From Sarcophilus harrisii (taxonomy: Eukaryota; Chordata; Mammalia; Dasyuromorphia; Dasyuridae), in the NCBI RefSeq assembly GCF_902635505.1, contig NC_045428.1, forward strand, positions 119,059,641 through 119,123,640: a stretch of DNA of 64,000 nt. The letters are read 5' to 3'. The notes beneath the pieces were generated by a model that did no database searches, was not told the origin of the DNA, and saw only the letters and a program-made list of their open reading frames with translations. Of this stretch, positions 22,796 through 33,892 are shown piece by piece. Within the stretch, counting starts at the first letter, position 1. Every line of letters begins with the position of its first letter. The position numbers and the translations under genes were made by a program.

Positions 22796-23052
22796 TGCCC
22801 AGGCACTGTGACAGTCTCCAAAGATACAAAGAAAAGCAAACATAAACTTTCCCTCAAGGAGTTTATAATCTAAAAGGGTAGAGTTTGTTTGCTCATCCAT
22901 AGAAATAGGGTGGATTAGGTGATCTCTAAGGCCCCTCTTGAATAGTGTAGTCTGGAAATGTGAAGTAAGCTGGAGACACCAAATGGATGAGATGTAGAAA
23001 AAGAGTCCTTTGGAGGTAGAAAAGTTCTTTCAAGAAAAATTAGTTTGGGTAG

Positions 23053-23096
23053 TTAGGTTAGGATTAGGGTTAGGGTTAGGGTTAAGATTAAGATTA
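23053..23096 (+). repeat. Interstitial telomere-like repeat
   Basis: Three exact TTAGGG units (23064-23081) flanked by ttaggttagg and ttaagattaagatta degenerate units. Confidence 0.8.
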
Positions 23097-23304
23097 CCTA
23101 GCCCTGGGTAGGAAGGATATCCTCTCTTGGTCAGAATATATGCTACTAGCACCAGAAGAACATAACACCACAGGGATGGGCATAGTTCCTTGAAAAAAAT
23201 CTACCATTATGATCATCCAGGAAATGTTGAAGGCCTGAATTGAAGTCCCAGTTCTACAATTTACCAGCTTGTAAAAAGGGAAAAAAAATTCTTTATAAAG
23301 ACCC

Positions 23305-23616
23305 CTTGAGAATGTAGGAAAACTGGAACAATAATGTATTATTGGTGGAGTTGTGAATGATCCAACCATTCTGGAGAGCAATTTGGAACTATACCCAAAA
23401 GTCTATAAAACTGTGCATACCTTTTGACTCAGAAGTGCCATTAATGTATCTGTATCCCAAAGAAATATAAAGGAGAGAAAAAGACCTACATATGCAAAAA
23501 TTTTTATGGCAGCTCTTTTTGTAATAGCAAAGAATTGGAAAATGAGTAGATGCCCATCAATTGAGGAATGGCTGAACAAGTTGTGTTATATGAAAATAAT
23601 GGAAGATTATTGTTCT
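23305..23616 (+). mobile_element. Oldest L1 of a nested set, left part
   Basis: Sense L1 ORF2 3' region: 'gtaggaaaactggaacaata', 'ttattggtggagttgtgaat' and 'tggaaaatgagtagatgccc'. It ends at attattgttct, the duplicated target of the next insertion. Its continuation is at 26382-26700. Confidence 0.85.
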
Positions 23617-25189
23617 TTTTTTTATTCAAGTTTTTTCTTTTCAAAAAACATATGCTTAAATCATTTTCAACATTCACCCCTGCAAAACCTTGTGTTCCAA
23701 TTTTTCCCTCCTTTCCCCTCCTCCCCTAGATGGCAAGTAATCCAATATATGTTAAACATGTGCAATTTTCCTATACATATTTCCACAATTATCATGCTTC
23801 AACAAGAAAAAGCAAATCAAAAAGGAAAAAAAAATGAGAAAGAAAACATAATACAAACAACAAAAAATGTGACAATACGATGTTCTGATGCACACTCAGT
23901 CCCCATAGTCTTCTCTCTGGGTGCAGATACCTCTCTTCATCATAAGAGCATTAGAATTGATCTGAATCATTTCATTGTTGAGAATAGCCTCATCTATCAG
24001 AATTGATCATCGTATAATCTTGCTGTTGCTGTGTACAATGTTCTCCTGGGTCTACTCACTTCACTTAGCATCAGTTTATGTCAGTCTTACTAGGTTTCTC
24101 TGAAATCATCCTGCTGATCATTTCTTATAGAACACTAATATTCTATAACATTTGTATACCGTAATTTATTCAGCCATTCTTCAATTGATGGACATTCTCC
24201 AAATGATGGGCATCCATTTAGTTTCCACTACAAAAAGGGTTACCACAAACATCTTTGCACATGTAGGTCACTTTCCCTTCTTTATGATCTCTTTGAGATA
24301 TAATCCCAGTAGAAACACTGCTGGATCAAAGGGTATGCACAGTTTGGTAGCCCTTTGAGCATAGTTCTGAATTGCTTTCCAGGATGGTTGAATCATTTCA
24401 CAATTCCACTAACAATGTATTAGTGTCCCAGTTTACCCACATCCCCACATTACCCACATTCATCATTATCTTTTTCTGTCATTTTAGCCAATCTGAGAGG
24501 CATGTACCTCAGAATTGTCTTAATTTCTAATCAATAGTGATTTAGAGCACCTTTTCATATGACTAGAAATGATTTCAATTTCTTCACCTAAAAATTGTCC
24601 ATATCCTTTAATCATTTATAAATTGGAGAATGGCTTAAATTCTTATCAATTTGAGTCAATTCTCTATATATGAAATGAGGCCTTTATCAGAATTCTTGAA
24701 TGTCAGATTTTTTCCCAGTTTATTGCTTGTCTGCATTGGTTTTGTTTATACAAAAACTTTTTAACTTAATATAATCAAAATTATCCATTTTGCATTCCAC
24801 AATATATTGTAGTACTTATTTGGCCATACATTACTTCATTTCTTCCCCACAGATCTGAGAGGTAAACTATCCTTTGTTCTTCTAATATGATCATAATATT
24901 ACTCTTTACCTCTAAATCATGAACCCATTTCAACCATATCTTGGTATAGGGTGTTAGGTGTGGGTCAATGCCTAGTTTCTGCATACTAATTTCAATTTTA
25001 CCAGCAATTTTTGTCAAATTGTAAATTCCTATCCCAGAAACTGGGGTCTTTGAGTTTATCAAACACTAGATCACTATAGTCATTAACTATTGTGTCTTGT
25101 GAACCTAACTTATTCCACTGATCAGCTATTCTCGTTCTTAGCCAGTACCAAATGGTTTTGATGACTGCCACTTTATAATATAGTTTTAG

Positions 25190-26355
25190 AGGGAAGCAAT
25201 TAACTGAGAAAACATTTTTACATACAAAGGTTCTGATAAAAACCTCATTTCTAAAACATAAAGAGAATTGACTCAAATTTATAATAGTTCAAGCCATTCT
25301 CCAATTGATAAGTAGTCAAGGAATATGAACAGACAATTTTCAGATGGAAAAAATTGAAACTATTTCTAGCCACTTGAAAAGATGCTCCAAGTCATTATTA
25401 ATCAGAGAAATACAAATTAAGACAATTCTGAGATACCACTACATACCTTTTAGATTGGCTAAGATGATAGGAAACAATAATGACCAATGCTGGAGGGAGT
25501 GTGGGAAAACTGGGACACTGATGCATTGTTGGTGGAATTGTGAACAGATCCAACCATTCTGGAGAGCGATTTGGAACTATGCTCAAAAAGTTATCAAACT
25601 GAGCATACTCTTTGATTCAGCAGTGTTACTACTGGGCTTATATCCCAAAGAGATATTAAAGAAGGGAAAGGGACCTACATATGCAAAAATGTTTGTGGCA
25701 GCCTTCTTTGTGATGGCAAGAAACTGGAAAGTGAATGAATGCCCATCAATTGGAGAATGGCTGGATAAACTATGGTATATGAATGTTATGCAATATTATT
25801 GTTCTGTAAGAAACGATCAGCAGGATGTTCAGAGAGGCCTGGAGAGACTTGCATGAACTGATGCTAAGTGAAATGAGCAGAACCAGGAGATCATTATACA
25901 CAACAATAACAAGACTATACAATGATCAATTCTGATGGACATGGCTCTTTTCAACAATAAGATGATACAAACCAGTTCCATTTGTTCAGTGATGAAGAGA
26001 ATTATCTACACTCAGAAAAAGAACCATGGGAACAGAGTGTGGACCACAACATAGCATTCTCACTTTCTCTGTTATTTGCTAGCATTTTGTTTTCTTTCTC
26101 AATTTTTCTTTTTCTTCCTTCTTGATCTGATTTTTCATGTGCAGCAAGATAATTGTATAAAGATATATATACATATATTGGATTTAACATGCATTTTAAT
26201 GTATTTAACATGTATTGGACTATCTACCATTTAGAGGAGGGGGTGAGGAGAAAGAGGAGAAAATTTGGAACAAATTTGGAACAAAATGGTCCATGTTGAA
26301 AAAATTACCCATGCATATATTTTGTAAATAAAAAGCTTTAATTAAAAAATAATAA
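25190..26355 (+). mobile_element. Youngest L1 of the nested set
   Basis: A 5'-truncated sense L1 between exact 16-base duplications tataatatagttttag (25174-25189, 26356-26371). It contains the C-terminal part of ORF2 and ends with a 3' UTR tail including 'ttaaaaaataataa'. Confidence 0.9.
25344..25856 (+). pseudogene. L1 ORF2 C-terminal fragment
   Basis: A 170-codon open frame encoding the cysteine-rich C terminus of L1 ORF2p: CWRECGKTGTLMHCWWNCEQ (CCHC-type spacing), LLGLYPKEIL and KMFVAAFFVMARNW, as in mammalian L1. It has no endonuclease or RT domain, so it is inactive. Confidence 0.9.
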
Positions 26356-26381
26356 TATAATATAGTTTTAGGTCTGGGACT

Positions 26382-26700
26382 ATTATTGTTCTATAAAAAT
26401 GATGAACAAGTTGATTTTAGAAAGGCCTGGGAAGATTTACATAAAGTGATGTTGAGCGAAACAAGCAAAACCCAGGAATATATTGTACACAATAACAACA
26501 AAAATGTGATGACCAACTATGAAAGACTTGGTTCTTCTCAAGGGTTCAGATAGCCAAAGCAATCCCAATAGACTTTGGACAGAAAATGTCATCTGCTTCC
26601 AGAAAAAGAACTTTTTGAATCTCTCCATTGTTTTCCCCTTTTGCTTTGATTTTTCTCTCCCAATATGATTCATAAAGCAATGTATATTAAAAATAAATAA
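26382..26700 (+). mobile_element. Oldest L1 of the nested set, right part
   Basis: It resumes with attattgttct and continues as sense L1: 'aaaggcctgggaagatttac', 'tgatgttgagcgaaacaagc', 'aatgtatattaaaaataaat'. It is more diverged than the insertions it holds. Confidence 0.8.
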
Positions 26701-27150
26701 ATTTGCTAGAACAAAAAAAGGTCCCTTGACCACTCTGGGCTTTGAATTCAATTAGATAGAAATTTATTAAGCACCTACTATATACTGGACATGTAGTAAT
26801 AAAGAGCTGAAAACTACAAATTGCCAAGATGGAGTAAGTGCTGACCTCTGGGAAAGTGGGACTTTCCTAGGCTATGATTTCCCATACCAATGAAATTGTA
26901 GGCCTGTTCATTTTTGGTATCCTTATATTCAAGGCCCTAAAATCATCTGACAAAACTAGAGGGGTAAATAATCTGTAATTCCCTAATAGCTCTATCTGTA
27001 TGATCCTGTAGCATCATAAGGCTTACAATCCTTCTCTGAAAGGTTTTTGGCTCCAAGCACATATTTCATGGAACTGGGTATAGTAGCAAACATTGAATCC
27101 TATCCATAACTACTAAAATTCCCATATAGTGATATGTAAGATTTTGAACA

Positions 27151-27477
27151 AGAATTTCAATAGACATGTGATGGGAAGAGCCATTGGCATTCAGAAAGTG
27201 TACTATGAAGACTGAATGTGGATCACAACATAGTATTTTCACCTTTGTTGTTATTTGCTTGCTTGTTTAACCTTTTGATCTGATTTTTCTTGCATGGCAT
27301 GATATATGTGGAAATATTTTTAGAAGAATTGCACATGTATAACCTATATTGGACCACTTGCTGGATAGGGGAGGGAAAGAAGAGAAGAGAGGGAGAAAAA
27401 ATTTGGAGCATGAAGTTAGAAATTGAAAACTATCTTTGCATGTATTTTGAAAAATGAAAAGCTATTATTTTTAAAAA
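27151..27477 (+). mobile_element. Short L1 3' end with target-site duplication
   Basis: Sense L1 3' UTR ('gaatgtggatcacaacatag', 'ggataggggagggaaagaag') flanked by exact 13-base copies of aagattttgaaca (27138-27150, 27478-27490). Confidence 0.88.
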
Positions 27478-28524
27478 AAGATTTTGAACATGGTCATACT
27501 GCAGTGATTTGTCGTGAAAGAGACACTCATTGGTATAATACTTCTAACTGATATAGTACTTCTAATTTAATTTTTCTGGATGGGCTGGGGATGTTCTGGA
27601 ATTCCAATAGATTCTACATTAAAATGCAAATGGACCTACCATCAGCTTGCCAAAGACTGATTCTCTTTTGAAACAGTCATTCCAGTTCAGAGGACATATA
27701 ACAGAATTTGAAGCCTCTTAAGAACTATTAAGGGGTCCCCATACTTGTCTTTTTGAGTTGCTATATTTTTCATAAACACTGGACCCAGATCATGCAGGAG
27801 GGCCTGAATGTGTCAAGGACAAAGTCCCTGACCCCCAACTGACATAATTTGTTATCTGCATACAAAATTACACTCTTTGTGTGTCCTTGAGAATCAAAAC
27901 AGGGTCTAGTCAGTCTGCTCTAGACTGAGAAATTGCTTGTGCATCTAAGACTCTTGTAGATAAGCAGCCTAGCAGTTCCGAAGAGAAAAGAATTTGACTT
28001 TTGGCATTGATTTGCTTCTCCTCTTTAGGAGGGGTTCTGTCCTTTTCCCACTTTTACTGTTTAATTTCTGTAATTACCATGGGATTCTGAGAAGGTCTTT
28101 CTGGGGATCCACTAAATAGTCTTGCTGCTGCCCCAGAATGAGATCCAATGAATTGTCTGGTAGCTTTCCCCAGACAGCTCCTATGTAAGTAACCCATTAT
28201 AATTATTAAACCATTCATATAGTCATAAAGGAACTCCTTGCCTTTTTCTTTGGTATAATGATCTTGTTCCTTGGTTGGGAAGGGGAATGGGGAGAGGAAG
28301 CTTTGTTCCCTTGGTAGGGAAATTCCAAATCCTTCATCAGGTATATAGGTATATAAAATAGGTATACAAATTAAACATTTACTGATAATAAATCATAATT
28401 TTGTGACCCCCTCCCCATTTTCAGTTAGGAGATCCCATATGAAATTGCAAATCACGACTTGAGAAGCTGGGTACTATACTACAAATAGTTTCTTGTCTCA
28501 TATCGTGAAATTTTCTTTTTGACA

Positions 28525-28730
28525 TGGATAACTTGCAGAATCAGTATGCAGATGGCCACAGCGTGATCAAGCGCATGTCAGCCTATGATAAGAAAAACCT
28601 TACAATGACATTGTATACATAGATTTCTACAATAAAATTTTAGAAGTGCCTGAAGATCAACTGTTACTTTGGATTGTTGAATGTTCTTTATGAAGACTGT
28701 CAAGTAGGATGCCTTGAATCATTTGAGCAA
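28525..28730 (+). pseudogene. Protein-like fragment, possible processed pseudogene
   Basis: From ATG 28525 a frame reads MDNLQNQYADGHSVIKRMSA then YDKKN. A second frame just after reads NDIVYIDFYNKILEVPEDQL. The composition looks like conserved coding sequence with a frame change between the parts, but I do not recognise the parent gene. It is flanked downstream by L1. It could be chance. Confidence 0.3.
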
Positions 28731-28780
28731 GTCTGTGAGAAGTGATATCAGAGTTTACTATAATGTAATTTGTACTTAAT

Positions 28781-29035
28781 ATTCCATTGATATACCACTT
28801 TTTCTTTGCCTGTACCAGATTGTTTTGATAATTATTACTTTATAATATAGTTTGATATCTGATAAAGCTGGACCATTTCCTTCACTTTGTTTTTCATTGA
28901 GTCCCTTGACTTTTTGTTCTTCCAGATGAATTTTGTTATTATTTTTTCCTGCTACATAAAATAACTTTTTGATACTTTGGTTGGTATGGCAATGAATAAA
29001 TAGATTAATTTAGAAAGAATTGTCGTTTTTATTAT
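28781..29035 (-). mobile_element. Old antisense L1 fragment
   Basis: 'accagattgttttgataatt', 'actttataatatagtttgat', 'ttgttcttccagatgaattt' and 'aatagattaatttagaaaga' match the reverse complement of marsupial L1 ORF2. Confidence 0.75.
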
Positions 29036-29154
29036 TGACCCTGATGATGATGAATAACCCGGGAAAAAAGCAATAAATTTAGAACTAAGTATTAGAATTT
29101 TTTGAACTAAAAAAATCTTTAGTTTAAAATCTGTTTCTAATTGTTACTTGCTGT

Positions 29155-29300
29155 ATGACCTCAGAGGCAGTGTGGTACAGTGGAAAGAGTGTTAGATCGT
29201 CAAAGGATATGAGTTTAAATTCCATTTCAACCATTTAATAGCAATATGACCTTGAAGTTGGAACCACATGATTTATTAGGTCCCATCCAGGATTGATTTT
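29155..29300 (+). repeat. CORE-SINE/MIR-like
   Basis: 'ggcagtgtggtacagtggaa', 'agagtgttagatcg' and 'aatatgaccttgaagttgg' follow sense CORE-SINE order. Confidence 0.7.
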
Positions 29301-29724
29301 ATGAAGTCACAAAGAAGAGAGACAAACTAAGAGCCACTTCCACAAATTACTATTTTAGAGAGGGAGGTTGGGGAGAGAGGGAACTGAAACCCATTTCCTC
29401 AGATTATTATCGGCAATTAAAATCCACTCATTTTGATGTTTTGGGGTAGGGGAGGAGAAGATCTAGGAATTTAATATATGGAAGGATAAAAATTGGAAAT
29501 TATTGCTATAGAAAATTCTAATATGACTAATGAATTAGGTCAGCAAATAAATTAAGAAACCTTAAAAAATCCTATTACTGGGACATTCAGTAATAGAGAA
29601 ATAACTGGAAATTACTATGGGTTGGTGATCATCCAATGAGGGATAACATAATAGACATTTATTGAATTCATATGAACAACAAAGATGTCTGGTGCCTTTG
29701 ATGCAAAGCCGGGGATTTGATATG

Positions 29725-29855
29725 TCCATATGTGTATGTATGTATCTATGTATTTATGTATATAATATTACATAGCACATATGTATGATATATTATAGTG
29801 TATATATTTTATATATTGTGCATATTTGTTATGCATATATTACACACACACATGC

Positions 29856-29890
<35 letters not shown>

Positions 29891-29895
29891 CGTAT
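29725..29895 (+). repeat. TATG/TA/CA compound microsatellite
   Basis: Interleaved (TATG)n, (CA)n and an 11-unit (TA)n tract ending in (TATG)n. Confidence 0.85.
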
Positions 29896-31254
29896 TGGCC
29901 TATAGTCTTTCATCTAATCAAGAAGGATTTAAAGTGAAAATAAAGCAGAAAGCATAGGAGTGGTCAGGTATGAAAGAAAAAAGTCCCTATTGTTCTGACA
30001 AGTTAAGTACAACAAGAACCAATTGTTAAAACCAAGAATTCACGTAAATAATATTCAAGAAGAAAGGCAGCAATAAAGCTCATAATTTATGATATCTTTA
30101 TAGTTCTAAAGCAAGAGGTTAAATTCGATCTTATAAATATCACTGATAATTGGTAGAAAGTGAATTATGACTGAAATATGTCAATGAGAAGGTATCTATC
30201 ACTAAAAATGAGCAAAAATGGATTTTTGAAAAAGGACAGTGGAATAGCATTATAAAATAAAATATAATTAAGTAACATTCAGGAACTAGAAGAGTTTTAT
30301 GCTGACAAGTATCAATGGAAGGAGAAGCAGAATCATTATTGTCATGAGTGTATATAATAAATTATCTGGATAGAGGGAGGAATTAAGTGAGAAGTTTAGT
30401 GATCATGTCACTTTAGAATAGAGATATAATTTTATAATGATAGGGCAATCCATCTTTTGACATTTGTTGGAATATGACTTGGAGAGAGAAATCAATTGGG
30501 AAACTACTGCAATAATTCTGAAAGTTTAGGAAGGAGTGGGAGTCTCTGGAAAGACTCAGGTAGAAGATGGAGATGATGAATTACAGAGATAACGAATTAA
30601 AAGACTGAACTACTCAAATCTAAACACCTAGCTACCTTTATCAGGTCAGGACAAACTGCACACTAAGACAGTATATTAGTTAAGCAACAAGCTTTTATTA
30701 AGTGCCTACCTACTGTATGCCAGGCACTGTGCTAAATGCTGGAAAAACAATTAAAAAAGATCTTAAGGAGCTTATATTATAATAAAGGCACTTACATTCT
30801 AAGAATTTATATTCTAATGACATAATTGACAAATGTGTTTGCTGACTTATTGCTGGGTAATCCTGTAGAGAATGCTAGAAATAGTCAAGACTGAGATGAT
30901 TTCATCTTATTTGTTGGAAGTAGTTGTTTGGAACCATACCTCTAAATCCTAATTTGGAGGATCTGAAATATGGCAAATAGTGACTCCTAGATATGAAAAA
31001 TGCGGGTTTGTTTTTCTTTGTCTGTAGCATTTTTTATGGAACTAAGCATGTCTTTTGGCCCCTTGCTAAAGAAAGCACAAGATCTGTGCCTCATTCTAAG
31101 CTGGTTGTTTGATTCTTTTTGGCTGGGACTATCTCCAAAATGATTAGACCTTGATCCAGATATAACTGTCCACTCAGGAGGCTATGAGAAGAATTAAAGA
31201 GAAATATTTTTTTTCTTTCCCTTTCTTTTCTCAGCACATTATTTTCTTTTTTAG

Positions 31255-31345
31255 AAAATTTCATTTTCAGATAAGGAAACTGAAGCTTAGAAACATAAAG
31301 CTATTTGCTCAAGGTCACACAGCTAATCACACTTGTACACAGGGC
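31255..31345 (-). repeat. MIR, antisense
   Basis: 'cagataaggaaactgaagct' then 'ctcaaggtcacacagctaat' is the reverse MIR core. Confidence 0.75.
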
Positions 31346-33339
31346 AGAACAACACAGAGAATCTGGGTTTTGAGCAAAAATAACTGAACTTAGCAACCTT
31401 TTTCTCCTAACACACGCATCCACCCAATCCTAAAAAAAGAAACAAAAAACCATCATATTCTTGAGCATTCTTGTTTTCCTGTGTTGTGTGGGTATTGGTA
31501 AAGCCTTGGGCCTCAGTGTGCATCAAGGTTTAAATAGGTCATTCAGGCTTTGGAGGAGCAGCTCTTAGGTCCTTCTTCAATCATCTGTGCAGCTCCATCG
31601 CCCAGTGTCTGGCACTGCATACAACCCAAGACAACTCCTACTTTGAGCTGGCTTTAGGCAAAAAGTGAAAAAGACCTTAAATCCTATGCAAAAGTCTCTA
31701 AGCAGATTGAATAGCTATCAGTCAGAAATGTAATAAAAGATATTTCTTTAGTAGATGGGAGATTAGAAGTTTTCAATTCAACTCAATAGAAAGTGAGATG
31801 GGTATAATAAGCTTTGGTTCTACTACTTAATAGAATTATCGTTTGTGAAAAAATGACATAACTTTCTGCCTGAAAGGAGATTAGGAATGGTGTTTAATGT
31901 GGAGCCATTCATTCTGGAATTTCCCCTAAAAATAAAAGAATTCTTCCTAGGCTTCTAATGGTCCCATTAATATCTAATATACCAATATAAGAATCTCAGG
32001 AATGGGCAAGAACATAGAAAGATTTGGGATTTCACTTCTTTTGGAAGGCAAAGAAAATACCTGTAGCTGATCTGTGAAAATAAAAATGGAATGAGATGTT
32101 GTGGGTAGGGTGGTCTGAAGGAAAAGAATCTTAAGGAAAAGAAAAAAATTCAGTCAAGGAAGAGGGCAATTCAATTCAATTTAATAAACAGAACTAAGAA
32201 CAGAAGTAAGAAAGATTAGGATCCATTTCCCAGTCCTTCTGCATGAAAGACACGTCAGCTTTTCTGACTACTGAAATCCTCCACTATTACCGTTTTAAAA
32301 ATCAGTTTCTCTTCAGTGAAACATAACCAGGCTTTTAAATGCAACGTGCAACCCTCCTTAAGTTAGCATTGAAAACTTCTCAATAGGTCAAAAAAAAAAA
32401 AAAAAATGTACTTTCCTTTTGGAGAAGAAAGGTGCCGGGGAGAAGAGATCACAAGACTGCGGGAAAATTAAATGAAGGCAATCTAAATAAAAAGTATTGG
32501 CAAGAAATCAGTAGGGGGAGCAGAGTCTCTAGGTCTGGTCTTTCCCACGGAGTAGAAAAGGGGAGCTCCGGAAATTGGGTTTCCGCAAACTCATGACTCT
32601 CTTTCATAAGCGAGGAGCGTGATGAACTTGAGTGTCTGACTGTATTGCTAAGGAGCGATGAATAATACTAAAAATGTATATGACTGTTATTGTAGGGATT
32701 TTCTTGAAAAAAGCCAGGCTCATTTTGTTACAAACTTTATTTTACCCTGTATATTTTTCAAATATAGAATTGAAAGCTGGAAAAAAAGAGAAATCAGTTT
32801 ACCAGACTCGTATTCCCCCTTTCCTTTCAGTTTGGGATTGCTGGTAGGGCTTTGGGGAAACTAACCTGACTTGGACTGTTTTATAGATTGCAAGATCTGA
32901 TTGTTTAAATAAGTTGTTCCCAAAGGATGGTCTGCGGGCTTCTCGGTTCTCTGTAGGCTGGTCTTTTGTACAAGAAACATTTACACAGGTAATGTCTAGG
33001 CTTGTTTTCAGTTGACAGAGATCATTGTGATATTCATAAGTTTTGTTTAAAAAACAAAGCCAGGCAGCGCCTCAAAGGGTCATAAATTGAGCTCGTGGGC
33101 CTTAGAAGATCATCCATTCCAAGTGATCGTTTCACAGAGAAGAAAACGGAATCCCCTAGTGGGAAAATGACCTAATTGGCTCTTATTGAAATTAGAGTCC
33201 CCTCTACTTAGGGGGAGGGGAAGTGTTGCGTGGCTTCCAGTTTTGTCTCGCCAAACTCTCCAAAAGTAACTTCAATCACTTCAGAATAATATTGTATGTC
33301 ACACTTCCAGGAAAAGAATGTCACCAGACCACCAGGATT

Positions 33340-33440
33340 CGAGATGACTGGTACAAGGCAAAAAGCACTGGCTCTGGAACTGGGGGACTTGGATTCAAAT
33401 CCTACCAACCAACCCCGTTTCCTCTCTCGGCCTCCGTAAA
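33340..33440 (+). repeat. CORE-SINE-derived segment in the CLN5 promoter region
   Basis: 'aaaagcactggctctggaac', 'ttggattcaaatcctacc' and 'cctctctcggcctccgtaaa' keep SINE sense order despite a high GC content. Confidence 0.6.
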
Positions 33441-33469
33441 GCGAACCCCCTTAGATGGCTGATTAGCAT

Positions 33470-33479
33470 CTTCCGGAAG
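33470..33479 (+). promoter_or_regulatory. CLN5: Palindromic ETS/GABP motif
   Basis: CTTCCGGAAG, two overlapping inverted GGAA cores, is a typical high-affinity ETS/GABPA promoter site. It lies 160 bases before the first in-frame ATG. Confidence 0.6.
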
Positions 33480-33579
33480 CAAGAGGCCCAATCTACGGCG
33501 GGAGGAACAATGGACACCTCCCTCTCCGCCCATCACGAGGGAGTTTTGGCAGTTCCTTGAGTGACAGCTGAGTGAGAAA

Positions 33580-33587
33580 CACGTGAC
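33580..33587 (+). promoter_or_regulatory. CLN5: CLEAR-type E-box upstream of CLN5 exon 1
   Basis: CACGTGAC matches the core and right flank of the TFEB consensus GTCACGTGAC, about 50 bases before the first in-frame ATG. CLN5 belongs to the lysosomal gene set controlled by TFEB in mammals. Confidence 0.6.
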
Positions 33588-33746
33588 GCAGAATCTGGCA
33601 AAACGAGATGTCAGGAGAGCTCCAGACTGAGCATGCGCGGACTGCTCCACGCATGCTCCGTTGCTTTGGGTTGCCTTAAAAAATCCCTATCCCAGAGGCC
33701 TTGGAAGCCCAGATTGTCAATGGGCGGTGTTGGTAGTAGCGTGGGC

Positions 33747-33892
33747 ATGGGGACCAGAAGGGGAGAAGGGAGAGCGTGTGGCGGCCAGGCACGCCGGAGC
33801 GTAGCGTTGCTTTGGCTGACGGTGGCCGCCGGCTTGTCCTCCGCTTGGGGAAGCGGCGGTCGCGGGCAGCAGCGGTGGCCAGTGCCCTACAG
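33747..33892 (+). CDS. CLN5: CLN5 exon 1
   Basis: Starts at ATG 33747 (G at -3, G at +4), donor gtgagtgcgc. It encodes a short basic head, a hydrophobic signal segment and QQRWPVPY, with a split Arg codon at the end. Earlier in-frame ATGs are 33633 and 33720. Confidence 0.85.

Larger units (their letters stand above)
23617..26381 (-). mobile_element. Second-generation L1, antisense, itself interrupted
   Basis: It starts with poly-T and the reverse complement of an L1 3' UTR ('cctcccctagatggcaagta'), and continues through 'actgctggatcaaagggtat' and 'tcaatagtgatttagagcac' to the ORF2 region at 25173. The flanks carry an exact 11-base duplication attattgttct (23606-23616, 26382-26392). A younger sense L1 occupies 25190-26355. 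Confidence 0.85.
22333..33419. other. Intergenic DNA between divergent GATD3-like gene and CLN5
   Basis: No gene was recognised. It contains a minisatellite, short telomere-like repeats, a nested L1 complex (23.3-26.7 kb), further L1 fragments, MIRs and TA/TATG microsatellites. The stretches 27500-28450, 30000-30640 and 31400-32640 show nothing I can name. Confidence 0.6.

Noticed and set aside
23506-24006. 166-codon open frame
   Set aside because: It crosses the junction between a sense L1 and the antisense L1 inserted in it; no protein family likeness beyond L1 pieces.
25344-25856. 170-codon open frame that could be taken for a host gene
   Set aside because: Its CCHC-type cysteines and FVMARNW segment are the L1 ORF2 C terminus, and it lies in an L1 with target duplications.
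27500-28450. Possible long terminal repeat or other mobile DNA
   Set aside because: No paired terminal repeat, primer-binding site or coding remnant could be seen, so no call was made.
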